Shown here: piece by piece, positions 11,876 through 23,058 of the stretch
Numbering within the stretch: the stretch's first letter is position 1
Layout: each line of letters begins with the position of its first letter
DNA from: Ornithodoros turicata
Lineage: Eukaryota; Arthropoda; Arachnida; Ixodida; Argasidae
Assembly: GCF_037126465.1 (NCBI RefSeq)
Contig: NC_088201.1
Span: forward strand, 233,687,406 to 233,751,405
Direction of reading: 5' to 3'
Length of the DNA: 64,000 nucleotides
Notes under the pieces: generated by a model
The model's database searches: none
The model's input: only the letters and a program-made list of their open reading frames with translations
Told to the model about the DNA's origin: nothing
Position numbers and translations under genes: made by a program

Positions 11876-12554
11876 CAGTGTTTCCCAAAGTGCGGTCCGC
11901 GGACCCCTGGGGGTCCGCGAGAGTGTTCTTGGGGTCCGCGACCGTCTCTCACATTTCAGTGAGGATTTTCGTCCCCACAAACACGCGCTCGTACATGCTG
12001 CCCGATTTCCAAACACCCAGAACTTCCAAAATTGCTACAAGCATGCTTCAACGGCTAGCTGCTAATTTCTGATCGAAAAGTCCTGCAATGCACGTTTGTC
12101 CGAGTCATACACATACAAACAAGACGAAGAAACCAGTCCGGAATCGTTTCTGAAGCTGTATCGAAAGCACGCAGCAGCTGACGAGGTTGCTGGTTATGCA
12201 CTGGCTAGCATGGGAAATACAGTGCGTCATATCGTTTTGCTTCGAGTTCGAACTGACTGAGAGTGTTCCTGTGTTTAGCGCATTTTATATTTGGCAACCT
12301 GCGGACCTCTTGCAGCGATGGTGGCACTACAGATGATACCTCTGTTTGGTATTATCAATCTTGAGAGATGACATTAATTTCGTTCCTCGTTATACCCTGT
12401 CGCGCATATTAAACGCAGTCTGCAATGCAGTGTACGCAGCGCGTATCCCGGTATATTTGTGCGTGTGTGTGTGTGTGGGGGGGGGGGGGGGGTTCGTGAA
12501 TTGGTTCTCATCGCTTCCGGGGGTCCGTCACCGCCAAAAGTTTGGGAAACGCTG
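11876..12554. mobile_element. hAT-type element with CAGTGTTTCCCAAA ends
   Basis: Begins CAGTGTTTCCCAAAGTG and ends TTTGGGAAACGCTG, flanked by TTTTAGTG at 11868-11875 and 12555-12562, a perfect 8-bp target duplication. The CAGTGTTTCCCAAA / GGTCCGCGG end is the classic style of hAT elements. At 679 bp it has no intact transposase. A GT/G microsatellite sits near 12462-12492. Confidence 0.92.
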
Positions 12555-12562
12555 TTTTAGTG

Positions 12563-12705
12563 TATCGTACGTTATCGCCTTTCCGTACGTAAGGGATAAC
12601 ATGGTGGTTCTGCGCAATGCGCGAAGCTCTCTTTATGTTTTGCGAGTGCGCAGAACCGCCAACCCTATCTCTTAAGTACGCAAAGGTGATAGCGTACGAT
12701 GCAAT
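12563..12705. repeat. Fold-back repeat around TATCGTACG
   Basis: TATCGTACGTTATCGCCTTT near 12563 is mirrored by AAAGGTGATAGCGTACGAT near 12683-12701, with GGGATA/TATCTC stem continuation. It directly adjoins the hAT duplication, so the hAT element may have inserted at its edge. Confidence 0.55.
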
Positions 12706-12854
12706 AAAACTCTCTATTATCTCCCAGCGGTACTCATGAGTACAAGTTTTGGGAAACTCTTACATATTTGTATGCAGTATTTTGCAGCTTAATTTTATTG
12801 TATCAGTTGTACTTTTCTGTAAATGTACGTTTGCGCCGAAATCATGGCCGCCGT

Positions 12855-12905
12855 TGCTGTTCTTAGGCACGAATAAACATATTATTATTATTATTAACAT
12901 CTTTA
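12855..12905 (+). repeat. LINE 3' tail with (TTA)n
   Basis: TTCTTAGGCACGAATAAAC followed by a TTATTATTATTATTA run; same layout as the tail at 18943-19003. Confidence 0.5.
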
Positions 12906-14404
12906 CTTTGTGCGGGTGCACGCGAAAATGTATTTCGACTGTCTTCTCTTGGAATGCTATAAAGACTTGCTGAGGAGAATTGAATGTATATACCGAAACC
13001 CTTTGATACATGTTATAATGATAAGTTTATATTGGCCTTATAATACAACACAATGATATTAGATAATTGAATATGCAGAACGGTAACACTTTTATGTTCG
13101 AGAAGGAAAACATGATGTGTTTCACATCTCGTTCATTAGCACCAAAATATTGTTGTCTTTACCTAAAATGTTAACTGATTAGAAAACAAATTTGGCTCAG
13201 GTATCGTGAAGCATAAACGACACAAAAAAAAAGAAAGAAAACATGTAATAAAAATTCACCACATCAAATTTTATTCATTTCTTGATTATTATCGGATCAT
13301 TTTATATGGAAGTCATCAGCCTATTTGTATTAAAGGACGACGGAAACGAAAATAGGCTGCAAAGCTATTTGCCTCATATTGCGATGTGTACCAAAACAAT
13401 CCGGGATTCGACTTAGATTTACGTATATTAGTTGAAACGCCGCCACAATCGCGATATAAAATTCGGCCGTGGAGCACTCTGAGCCCCTGGTGAGCGTCGC
13501 CGCGCCGCCGTAGCAGACCACGGAAGTGACGCACGTTGGCTCTCCTGTTGGAGTTCCTGACTTTCATTTCGCTTCATTTCATTTGGTGTTTCGGCGTACG
13601 TCTAATTCCTGCTACGGGGAACGAACGGAGACGAAGAAGCATGTACGAACCCATCTCTCATAGGATATATTGTCTTCAGACTTCCACGAGATCTCCGAAT
13701 CAAACATCTTCAGGCGTTATTCAGAATTCGCCGTGTTTGTGCCGGGCAGCCGCACATGGAGCGCGAGAGATATTTGACGTCACGCGCTCCTCAGATTTTC
13801 CCGCAATGCTTGGCGCGCTCCATGGGCGATCGTGTCGGGTGGGCGGCCCAGCGCTCTCGTAATCGTCAGAAATATAGCCATCCGCACAGCGTACTTGCAA
13901 AATACTAGTGGCACCATAATTTTACATAATACTTACACCTTGTTCGGTCCCCTTTTTGCAATGGACAAATTTCGTTTCCGTTGTCCTTTAAGGGGGGGGG
14001 AGGGGGCGCACTCAAGCGCAAGCGCAGTTCCAGTTCGTAGCCATAACCTTGGACGCTACCATTTTTTTTCCGCTTCCGCCTACGAACTATGGCGTCTCGC
14101 GCCATCAACGAGAAAACAGGAACAAAAACAGGAACAAAAAAAAAATGTATCTGCCTGCAAAAATAAACGAGGCGGAACGTTCGGTAACCTATTTACGTCA
14201 TTACAGGTAATAAAGGAGCAAAGATGCGGAGCGCCTCAAAACCGAAAGTTATAGATGAAATCTCTGTTTTCCTCTGGTCATTCTTTAATTTGGATTACCA
14301 AAAAAGTTGACCCGAAAAAAGAGAGAGAAAGTGAAACTATAACCTCGAAAGGTTGGTTCCGCTTATTAGTGTCATTGGGTTATCGCTTTTTTTGTTTTTT
14401 CCTG
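12906..14404. other. Non-coding; dispersed repeat near right end
   Basis: No supported gene. The 140-codon frame at 13832-14254 crosses a G-rich run (about 13992-14006) and the repeat shared with 9507-9590, so it is not treated as coding. Confidence 0.45.
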
Positions 14405-15195
14405 TTAAAGGTACTGTAAAGCAGCACCGATCAAATGTCATTTAGTGTGTCTATTCGATAGTCCAAGCCACCAGGACAAAAACTGCGCAAGTTTCATTCC
14501 AATCGATGGTGTAATTAATTAGAAAATTACAATTAAAGATTACGGACAACACTGCACTAGGTATTCGAAATGATTCCGTACTCCTGACAAATACGGCGGC
14601 AACCACATTGCATGCGTATAACACTGGGCCCGACATAACAATCCACCATAAACAACACAACGATCCGCATCTGAGGATAAACAAACAATGCTGAAATGAA
14701 ATGCTGAGCCTTTGAAAAAAATGTGTCAGACGTTCAAGAAGCCAGACAGCGTCGGGACTTATTTGTTCACAGGTTCACAGAGAGAGTTTGTTCGTTCGAA
14801 AGAGGCCGCGAACAAAAGGAGCGCGCAGGCGCAGTAGAGATGTAGGGAGAGTCTCCATCGAACAGCGGCCAGCGCTGGGTTACTTCTCAAAAAACACTGT
14901 TAACAGGGGTTTCAGAATGCATAGGTAAACAGAGAAACTAATAATATGGTTACTAAAATAACGAAGTTCCGATGTAATAGTGTGTAATACCAATTTTCAG
15001 TGTTGCCCGCTGTACGGGAGTTGTTTGACACCAGGCTTCGCACCGCTCCACTACGCCGCATTTTTCATGGCAAATTAAAAATATTTATAGCGCGTTGTCG
15101 GTCGTATGGTTCCGCGTATGGTATTTAGAAGTAACAAAGTCTCTAGGCACATCACCGGCACATCATGCTTGTCTACTGCTTTACAGTACCTTTAA
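14405..15195. mobile_element. TTAA-flanked non-autonomous transposon, copy 2
   Basis: TTAA-AGGTACTGTAAAGCAG at 14405 and CTGCTTTACAGTACCT-TTAA ending 15195 give perfect 16-base inverted termini. The interior is closely similar along its length to 30539-31360 (for example ATAACACTGGGCCCGACATA in both), so the two belong to one subfamily. Confidence 0.88.
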
Positions 15196-16482
15196 GCCCG
15201 AATCCCATAACGAGCGACACGCGGCAGATACACGCGAGAAGCGACAAAATCGACGTCACTGCCGCCACACGAGCGTCAAAAAAGCTCCGTCGCGGCTGAA
15301 TATTTCTGCATCTACTCCCAGTAGATATTTGTAGCATGTCGCCGAGTTCGTTGCCTGTTGTTTGACAAAACCAGCTAGATTTGACGGCGTGAAACAAGAA
15401 CTGAACGCGTGGGCAAGGGAAAGGGTGGAGAGGGCAACCAACGAAAGTAGCAGACGAAGAAGTGGGCGGGGCGTTGGGAACTTAAACCGCAGCGCCACTG
15501 CGTTACGGCGAATGTTACGTAGCACCTTCATTACAAGTTCTCTTCGTTTTGACGAATGAAATACTATTTTGGTATATTTATGGCAATTTACAACTTAGCT
15601 CGAATAAAATAAGCAATGCTTCTCCAAAAACATCATTTTGTCGGCGACGAAATGTCGCTGCTCAAATGGACCAGGAAGTCGCGCCATGACCAGACGCGAC
15701 AGCGACAAATTCTGCAGCGCGTCGCGTGTCGCTTGTTATGGGGTCCGCGCTTTAGTGTTGCGCTTTTTAGAGATTTGTTTACAAGTCTCAGAGGCTGATG
15801 TAAAGGTGTTCGAGCGGTGCTTTTTATGTAGGTGTAATAAAATACACCGTATAGATTAAAATCTATGACAGATCTTTCACTTCTGGGCGTAGGAGCTTTT
15901 GAAGTAGCGCAAGCGGCATTGCGGTGGTTCATTGTACTTCCGGCTCTGGACGACCACGTAGGTTACTCTGAAATGAATTATTGAATAATATAATGGAAAT
16001 AGATTTATGCGTACGGTGAGTCTACCGACGCTTGCGTCGTGACATGTTGCACGCGCAGAAAGATGAGACATTTCGCCACTGATATTATCGTCGACCTGTT
16101 CTTTTTTTTTTTTTCATGTGTACAGGAAGTGTCCGTCGTGTCGTCTTTAGTTATGTGTAAATGAATGAAATCGCATACCACCAAACATAAAAAGCGTCAA
16201 AATATTTTCTTTTTAATTTAAAAGACTAGCGAAATATTTTTTTGCTGTCAAAAATGTATCAAGATTAATTTAACCATATATTGCATATTGTAATATTACT
16301 GATTCGGGACACAAAGACGTGCAGCTGTATCTAGTGCGTGTATTGCAATTACATGTGTTTTATGCTCGTGTATTGTTTTTCATCTTTGCGTTGTTTTCGT
16401 GGCTCTTAGCTTTGTATGTCACACGGAAGATCCTTTATAACCGGGAAACTTTTCCCTCTGGGTCCTCCCTCTGTATGGACTG
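15196..16482. other. Non-coding, nothing recognised
   Basis: AT-rich with several short homopolymers. No domain, terminal repeats or RNA gene identified. Confidence 0.4.
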
Positions 16483-16802
16483 TACAGGTTGGGACAAAAG
16501 TTTACGGAACACGCGAGCGGCGTACATTTTCTTCGGTGCGACACCCTATAGCGGCCGGCGGAAGCGGGTGGGTTCACTGCTTCGGAGGGGTGGAAGCGTG
16601 CGCTGTTAGCGACACACAGTGGTAGTTCCAGTGTGGCTTGGGAGTGTCTGGGATGTGGAAGCTACTGCTGTGTGTCGCTAACAGCACATCCTTCCACCCC
16701 TCCGAAACAGTGAACTCACCCGCTTCCGCCGGCCGCTAGGGTGTCGCACCGAAGAAAAAGTACGCCGCTCGCGTGTTCCGTAAACTTTTGTCCCAACCTG
16801 TA
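16483..16802. mobile_element. TA-flanked fold-back MITE (CAGGTTGGGACAAAAG)
   Basis: TA-CAGGTTGGGACAAAAG at the left and CTTTTGTCCCAACCTG-TA at the right, with inverted arms of about 140 bases. The TA duplication indicates Tc1-mariner-type mobilisation. A shorter relative (CAGCTTGGGACAAAAG) sits at 39032-39250 beside the GH18 pseudogene. Confidence 0.88.
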
Positions 16803-16944
16803 TTACCCATTAAGCTTTCTAAAGTTCCAATAAATTCAAATACAAATTCGTTATATGCGGCTTTCAGCTAATCCGATATTCTACTTATTACACTAATCGG
16901 TATAGTCCAGTGCCTCTCACGTCGCCAACTGTTGCTCTGCCAAC

Positions 16945-17232
16945 TATTTTTTTTTTTTTACTTCTGTGTTAGCGCCGCGAAGCAACTGTGGCTATGAGCG
17001 GCGTACAGACGTGGACAGATGGAGAGAGGACAGCAAGAAGGAGTGGGGGAGAGGGGAGGTTAGTATGCGTCCTGGGGCGACTTCAGGGGGAACTGTGCCG
17101 ACATTCGTCCGGAAAGTATTCGTAAAAACCCAGGGAAAACCTGAGACAGCACAGCCGGTGACAGGATTCGAACCCGTGTCACCTCCCACAGTCTCGGCGT
17201 GGAAAGCCGTCATCTTAACCACTACTTAGTGG
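16945..17232 (-). mobile_element. tRNA-derived SINE, near full length
   Basis: On the minus strand the element opens with a tRNA-like head including a B-box-like GATTCGAACCC complement, continues through CAGGTTTTCCCTGGGTTTTTACG and CGGCACAGTTCCCC-type body, and ends in an A-rich tract (T run at about 16948-16958 on plus). The same body and tail recur at 33083-33290 (minus), and the head with a shorter body at 38609-38852 (plus). Confidence 0.75.
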
Positions 17233-18830
17233 TTAGCTTACTTTAGTAGTTTAGCTACGAAAGTAAGCTTAGTTTAGTAGTTTAGCTTACTTTAGTGAAT
17301 GGGCACACCCAATGCTGCTAGCACGCCTTTATTTATTTATATATTTATTTATTTATTCGTGATGGTTTTGTAGCCCAGCTTATTTACGCGCATTATGGTC
17401 AGTGTCGAACGAAATTTCAGCCTCAGGTTTGCGTACTACTGTCTTATGCATTGAAATCAAAAAGACTGTAGCATTGCGAAAAAAAGGGAAGATGTATAGG
17501 TGTGTGTGTGTGGGGGGGGTGTAATCGCCACGCGATATATTATGTTTCTGATGGTTTGCGGGGCTGCAGAGTTCGGCATGCACTGCGATAGCTCATAACT
17601 ATAGTTGGCCAGAGGCCCACATGATAATGAAATAGTGACGCCGATAGAACTTCGTTTCACGGTGAAAGTTTTCGTTTTGCTAGGCCTTGCATGAGCGTGA
17701 CAGTGTAAAATACATGCTGAGTAAAATGGGCACAGCAGCGTTGAAGTAATTTTACGCCTGCATGCACAAGGACAAAACACTTTCGTGATTAAAGAGAGAC
17801 GGGATGCCTATCTTTTAGTATTCCCACCGCATTCCATCGCGAGCGGCACATTTTCTTTCACTTTTTGCAGCTGTGAAGGTATGAGATTTCGCACGCAGAT
17901 TAATTTATATATTTCGAGCGTACTGTGAAGCGAAGCGCTGCTACGGGAGTGCTTGACGTTAGGTGGTTCATATGAGTTTCAAGGCACATACTCACTAAAG
18001 CACAACCAAGACATCAAACGAGCGCAAGTGACTCGGAAGCGTGTGCAGTAGTGACCTCTGTTATCAGCCAGGAATTTCCGTACCCCCCCCCCTCCAAGGG
18101 ATGTGTGCGCCACCAGCATTTTTAGCAACCCCCCCCCCCCCCCTGAAATTTCTCAGGTGACCCCACCCAGCCTGGCCATCAAAACGTTCTGGTAGAAAGT
18201 CCGGCGCAGCGAATTACATCCTGTACTGTCAAACTTGGGCTGTAGGACCACAGTCATGCGGATGATCGTACCATGCATTTGTCCAAAATCGTTTGAAAGG
18301 GACTGTTCAATGAATATATTGCGCGCATATACGAGCAAAAAAATGCGTGCGGACACGCAAACTCAATGTGGATCATCAAGAACCATTTGCGATTTCATTA
18401 CGCATCTTAATGTTGAAATGCCGTTCATAATGAATCTGTGTTCTAATGTACTGTGTTCTAACGTAATATCCTGTACAAATAAAACGTGAAAGCTGTGCAG
18501 AGACGTCACCATTGTTTCACGATTATTTCCGTGTCTAAGAAAAATTCCTTAAGTGGAACCTTCACCAAGCATACCGCTCTCACACCCTTGAAAGGTTCGA
18601 CCCCCCACCCCATCCCCCACCCCCAGCAGTGAATTTCTGGGGAAATCACTATTGTCAGCTGGAACCGCTCTCTAATTATGCCTATAAAAAAGAAAAGAAA
18701 GAAAAGAAAGCAATATGTACGGGAAATACCATTCTACGAGTCTTTCGGCACGAATGCGATACATAGCGGTGGGTCAGTAAACGGTTTGCCTGTTAGCGGC
18801 GCCTGTTAGCTTTCTTCACGAGTGAGCAGT
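17233..18830. other. Non-coding; simple repeats only
   Basis: Contains TTTAGTAGTTTAGC-type short repeats at 17221-17300, an ATTTATTT run near 17325-17356, a GT/G tract near 17500-17520, and C-runs near 18083-18093 and 18129-18143. No gene or terminal repeats supported. Confidence 0.45.
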
Positions 18831-19010
18831 AATCATTAATAGATAATGTAATATATAATAACATTATATAATATCAATATATATTAATAATGTAATATTA
18901 TAATTAATACATTATTAACTAGTATAATATAATTATAATAACCAAGGCTACCAAGGCTTTGGCTGTTCTTGGGCACGTTAATAAAGATTATTATTATTAT
19001 TAATATATAG
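18831..19010 (+). repeat. AT-rich block ending in a LINE (TTA)n tail
   Basis: ATAATATAATTA-type low complexity to about 18940, then CAAGGCTTTGGCTGTTCTTG, GGCACGTTAATAAAG and (ATT)n. The latter is the plus-strand counterpart of the LINE tail at about 6406-6483. Confidence 0.6.
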
Positions 19011-19114
19011 ATAATACTAAGTGAGCAAAGAAGAAGAGAATAGACCACTGCCCTTTTTTATAAACAAATCACGTCACAGAGTTCGACAGCGCCACGAGTT
19101 TGGTAGAGTTGAAC

Positions 19115-19612
19115 TACACTCTTAAAAATGAACTTCACCGCATAGCACGCTCCTAGCCAACGACCATCTCGAATGATATCGTTTGCTGCCCTGATTTGTT
19201 GAAAACGAGAGGCGTGCGCCTTTTTGTGACACTTATGCTGTTCATAATTGTCACAAAAAAGGCTTACGCCCCCCGTTTTCAACAAATCTGGCGGCTTAAT
19301 CGCTTCATCGTCGTTACGGTCGTTACAAGCTAACGGGTGGCGGGAAATTCAAAAAGGTGGGCACGTGACACATTGCGCATGACGTGTACCACGGCCTTCA
19401 CGTATTGCGCGAAGAGCGCCGTGCACGTGTTTTATCACGTGCCCACCTTTTTAAATTTCCCGCCCACCATTTTTAATTTCCCGCCACTCGTTAGCTTGTA
19501 ACGACCGTAACGACGATGAAGCGATTAAGCCCCCAGGGCAGACAACGATATCATTCGAGACGATGGTTGGCTAGGAACGTGCTATGCGGTGAAGTTAATT
19601 TTTAAGAGTGTA
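19115..19612. mobile_element. Palindromic TA-MITE interrupted by a second palindrome
   Basis: TA-CACTCTTAAAAATGAACTTC at the left and the mirrored end TTTTTAAGAGTG-TA at the right. It is a near-complete palindrome whose right arm is split by another inverted-repeat element at about 19289-19535. The family is the same as at 26990-27231, 27897-28138 and 51564-51814. Confidence 0.85.
19289..19535. mobile_element. Nested fold-back element (GGCTTAATCGCTTCATCG)
   Basis: GGCTTAATCGCTTCATCG at the left is mirrored by CGATGAAGCGATTAAGCC at the right, and the arms extend for about 75 bases through TCGTTACAAGCTAACG and GGTGGGCACGTGA. It sits inside the MITE at 19115-19612; the other copies lack it, giving an empty-site comparison. 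Confidence 0.85.
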
Positions 19613-19862
19613 CGTTCAAAGCTAGTGCCGAACAAGGTCGCGCCCGAAAGCCACGGTCTTTGAGTGGATTTCGATGGTCCTTTACAGGGACTCGATCTTC
19701 GGTCCTACTTTTCACTCAATAGGAGGCAGCGAACAAATGCCCATTCGTGGAACCCAGCTCTCCCTTTCCGATTTGTTTCGGTTTCAGTCTGTGTACCAAC
19801 GGGACGACATTTTTCGGGAATTGTCTCGCTATTCGTCTTATAAAATTCGGTTCGTCTCACTA

Positions 19863-20743
19863 TACAGGGTGTCCCAGAAAACGTGTAATTGAATTATAAT
19901 AAAAAAAAACTACGCCACCTAGAACCATGCGGTCAACGGCATTTGTTCTTATTAGGTTTTTGCCACCTCCTAATGTGAATGTCATGTACTCCAAGTTTAA
20001 TTATGTAAATATTTGCGAACTCAACTGGGAAATTTGCCAAGTAAAGGTCACTTTTTTACGCCACCAATATGAAGAGCGTGCCGAATTCACTCAAATCCGT
20101 GATAATTCGCAGTGATATTCACGAGCTATCCCATCGGAAAAAATAGCCGATTATCATGCTTTTCGGAGCACCGGACCATAGCGCACGATGACATTTTGAG
20201 CGCAATCTCTCAGTGCGACGAAAGGAGGTTCCGAAGCCAGCCCACAGAGTGATTGTAGAAAAAGTAACAGTTCCTAAAATTGGGAAAGGGAAAGCATTAT
20301 TCCAGCGAAAGTCGGACGTGATAAGCCATGCCTGCTTTATCCCTTTCTGCGACGTCGGGGAGGGCTGGGTTTCCAACCTCCTTTCGTCGGACTGGCAAAG
20401 ATTGCGCTGAAAAATTCATCGTGCGCTACCCCGTACGACCTCCGTAGAGGATGATGTTCGGCTATTTTTTCCGATGGGATAGCTCCTGAATATCCCTGTC
20501 AATTGTCATTAATTTGACTAAATTAGACACGCTCTTCACATTGGTGGGATGAAAAAGTGACCTTTACTCGGCAAATTTCCGAATTAAGCTCGCAAAAATT
20601 TACATAATTAAACTTACGTTACACGACATTCACATGAGGAGGTGGCAAAAGCCCAGTAAGAACAAATGCCATTGGCCGCATGACTCTAGGTGGTGTAGTT
20701 TTTTTATTATAATTCAATGACACGTTTTCTGGGACACCCTGTA
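19863..20743. mobile_element. 881-bp TA-flanked fold-back element, copy 1
   Basis: TA-CAGGGTGTCCCAGAAAACG to CGTTTTCTGGGACACCCTG-TA. Inverted arms of about 300 bases (shared words GCCACCTCCTAATGTGAATG versus CATTCACATGAGGAGGTGGC). No transposase. The sister copy at 53954-54833 is almost the same length. Just outside both ends the flanks also mirror each other (GTCTCACTA / TAGTGAGAC). Confidence 0.9.
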
Positions 20744-20984
20744 TAGTGAGACGACGAAAAACGGACACACACACGGATGTTTTTCGTCGTCTCCCTATAG
20801 TCATCTTGTATTCGTGTCCGCAGCTCGCTTGCTTCTGGGACATTCTTTCACATAATGTTTATCTATTCAAAAGAACGAAACTCCTTACCAGCATATTTTC
20901 GTAGTTTTAACTTGACGAAACTAACAGGCAAAAATGGGCAAAGTCTAGCACTCGCAAATGAATGAGATAGGCAGTTAAAGAGAA

Positions 20985-21168
20985 GCATTCAAAAGATTTA
21001 TTTTACTAAAAGAACAATCTTTCGCGTAGAGTCTACTCTTCGTCAGGTGACCTGACGATGCGTAGACTCTACACGAAAGCTTGGAGGTAATTGGCTCAGG
21101 ACGAACGCCGCCGATATTTCGAAGAGAGACTGCTCTTCCTCTGGACACCGTCCTCATCATTGGCATTG
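20985..21168. mobile_element. PLE ends, head-to-head, with hammerhead-like cores
   Basis: On plus, CTGACGA (21052-21058), hairpin GTAGA-C-TCTAC, then GAAA (21075-21078). On minus, CTGACGA (complement of 21040-21046), the same kind of hairpin, then GAAA (complement of 21020-21023). CUGANGA - stem II - GAAA is the hammerhead ribozyme core known from PLE termini. Downstream CGCCGATATTTCGAAGAGAG matches the PLE sequence at 36662-36685. Confidence 0.7.
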
Positions 21169-21753
21169 TACAGGGTGTGTGCAGAAAAACATGACCCGCA
21201 TTTTTACATGTAACTCGTTGCCTACTTAGCCGAGGAACTTCCAGTGGCGCACGACGGCGTATTTATGTGTGCGAAAGCTACAAAAAAATCCTGGAAGCGA
21301 TACTCAGTGTAAAAAACTAAACAGAGCGCGAAAACATGGGCTTCCATGCATTAGAATAGGGCGGTCATGATAGTGCATGGTAGTGCATTTCGGTCTCAGG
21401 AGAGTTATGTGCAGGCACCGCTAGGGGTACTGCCGATGAGCATCCATGTGGGACATAGTTTCGATTTATGCACCGATAGCTCCCTTAGCGGTACTTGAAC
21501 ACAACTCTCCTACGTCCACCGTGTTGCCCTTTCACATACACCCTGTTGTCCACCATGTTGCCCTATTCTGATGCACGGAAGCCGACGTTTTCGTTGTTCC
21601 GTTTATTTTTTAAGCTGATTATGGCTTCCACAATTTTTCTACAGATTTCGCACGCATAAATGCGCAATCGTGCGCCACCGGAAGTTCGTTAGTTAGGTAG
21701 GCAACAAGCTATGTGCCTAAATGCGGGTCATGTTTTTCTGCACACACCCTGTA
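21169..21753. mobile_element. TA-flanked fold-back MITE with a readable empty site
   Basis: TA-CAGGGTGTGTGCAGAAAAAC to GTTTTTCTGCACACACCCTG-TA. It interrupts PLE sequence: the uninterrupted version at 36711-36740 reads CATTGGCATGGTATTTAAAG, while here CATTGGCATTG-TA and TA-TTTAAAGGG flank the element. The target is therefore TA. Confidence 0.93.
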
Positions 21754-21769
21754 TTTAAAGGGTTAGGTG

Positions 21770-22402
21770 TAGAGATGCGAAGCCCCGAAAAAAAAAAAAA
21801 ACTGAAATTGTGGGGAAAAAAAGTTGTTGTCGCTCTTTTTTCTCGTCTCCGGAAAAATAGCCCAAAATTTCCAGGCGACAAAATTCAAAAATAAATAAAT
21901 TAAATAATTAATTAATTAATTAATAAAATTAATTTTAATTAAAATTTTATATTTTTAAATAAAATTTAATTAATTAAAAATTAATTAATTAATAAAATAA
22001 ATAATTAAATTTTCGTGGCTTTGATGCGTTCCAACCCGCCAACAGTGCCTTAGGTGCCTCTAATCTGCCAACAACCACCAACTTAGTGCTCCGTCTGGTA
22101 GCTCCAAGCGATCACCATCGCATTCACATAATGTCGGAGTTCTGGTCGGAGTGGACAGGTTGTTCTAATTACCTATCGCTGAGTAGACAGCAGTCTCATG
22201 GGATGCTCTGCTCTGCATTTACGCCTAGAGGGTGAACACTACTAAAGTTTCAGGATCGTTGTATGCTCTGGCTTGGCCGGGAATGCATCGACTCAGCAGT
22301 AACCACATTTGTTTCCATTTTTCCCAATTTTTCGAGGAAAAAAAACCCCAAAACGGTTCTTTTTTCGAGCGATTCAAAATTTCCGGAATTTTTGCATCTC
22401 TA
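21770..22402. mobile_element. hAT-type element TAGAGATGC, copy 1
   Basis: TAGAGATGCGAAGCCCC at the left and TTGCATCTCTA at the right, flanked by GTTAGGTG at 21762-21769 and 22403-22410, an exact 8-bp duplication. It carries an AT-rich TTAATTAA-type insertion at about 21888-22010 missing from the sister at 24507-25200. The host is the same PLE copy interrupted by the TA-MITE at 21169-21753. Confidence 0.92.
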
Positions 22403-22410
22403 GTTAGGTG

Positions 22411-22659
22411 TGGCGTGTTAAAAGTTTCATGCGAGTTATGGGTCAACAGCCCGAGGGAAGAAAGGGTCCGTTCAGGCTTTTACGGCCGAAGTGAATGGCC
22501 GCTTTGTTAGAGTGTGTGTGTGTGGGGGGGGGGGATTATGTGAATGAGAACAACAGGAAGAAAGGGGACAACTGACAGGAATCGGCGAGCAGCGCCGGCT
22601 GTCGTCCTGAGGCAATTCCCACCATACTTCCCTAACGGTTCGCTGGATTTCTACCCGTC
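22411..22659. mobile_element. PLE body and inverted PLE end
   Basis: 22411-22510 continues the PLE text seen uninterrupted at 36737-36850 (GGGTCAACAGCCC, GAATGGC-GCTTTGTTAGAG). 22600-22659 is the same family in reverse (complement of GGTAGAAATCCAGCGAACC). PLE copies with oppositely oriented end pieces are common. Confidence 0.65.
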
Positions 22660-23058
22660 TACACTATTTAGAAAAGAGGGTCCCTTTTGGAGAGTACAAT
22701 CACTCTCAAAAAGGAGTCCCCTCACTTCCACAAGGGAGTAACGTTACTCCCTTACTCCCTACCGGAGAGTAATATTACGGAGTGAGAGCGTAAGTACGCT
22801 AATTACTTACAAAAGTAATTACTTACAAAAAGGAGTCTGCTTACTCCCTTTAGGGAGTGGGGTTACGCTCTCACTCCGTAATATTACTCTCCGGTAGGTA
22901 GTAAGGGAGTAACGTTACTCCCTTACTAGCTACCGTAACCCCACTCCCTAAAGGGAGTAAGCAGACTCCTTTTTGTAAGTAATTGTACCCTCCAAAAGAG
23001 AGTGATATATGTGGCAAGAAAAAGGAGTTGAAATACGCCCTTTTTTTTAAAGAGTGTA
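22660..23058. mobile_element. TA-MITE with overlapping hairpins of GGAGT words
   Basis: TA-CACTATTTAGAAAAGAGGG to CCCTTTTTTTTAAAGAGTG-TA. Inside, 22826-22876 and 22936-22985 form an almost perfect hairpin (AAAAAGGAGTCTGCTTACTC and complement), while 22731-22793 and 22872-22935 form another that overlaps it. It separates PLE pieces: CGCGAAAGCTTGTTCTTTTA resumes at about 23063. Confidence 0.8.
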
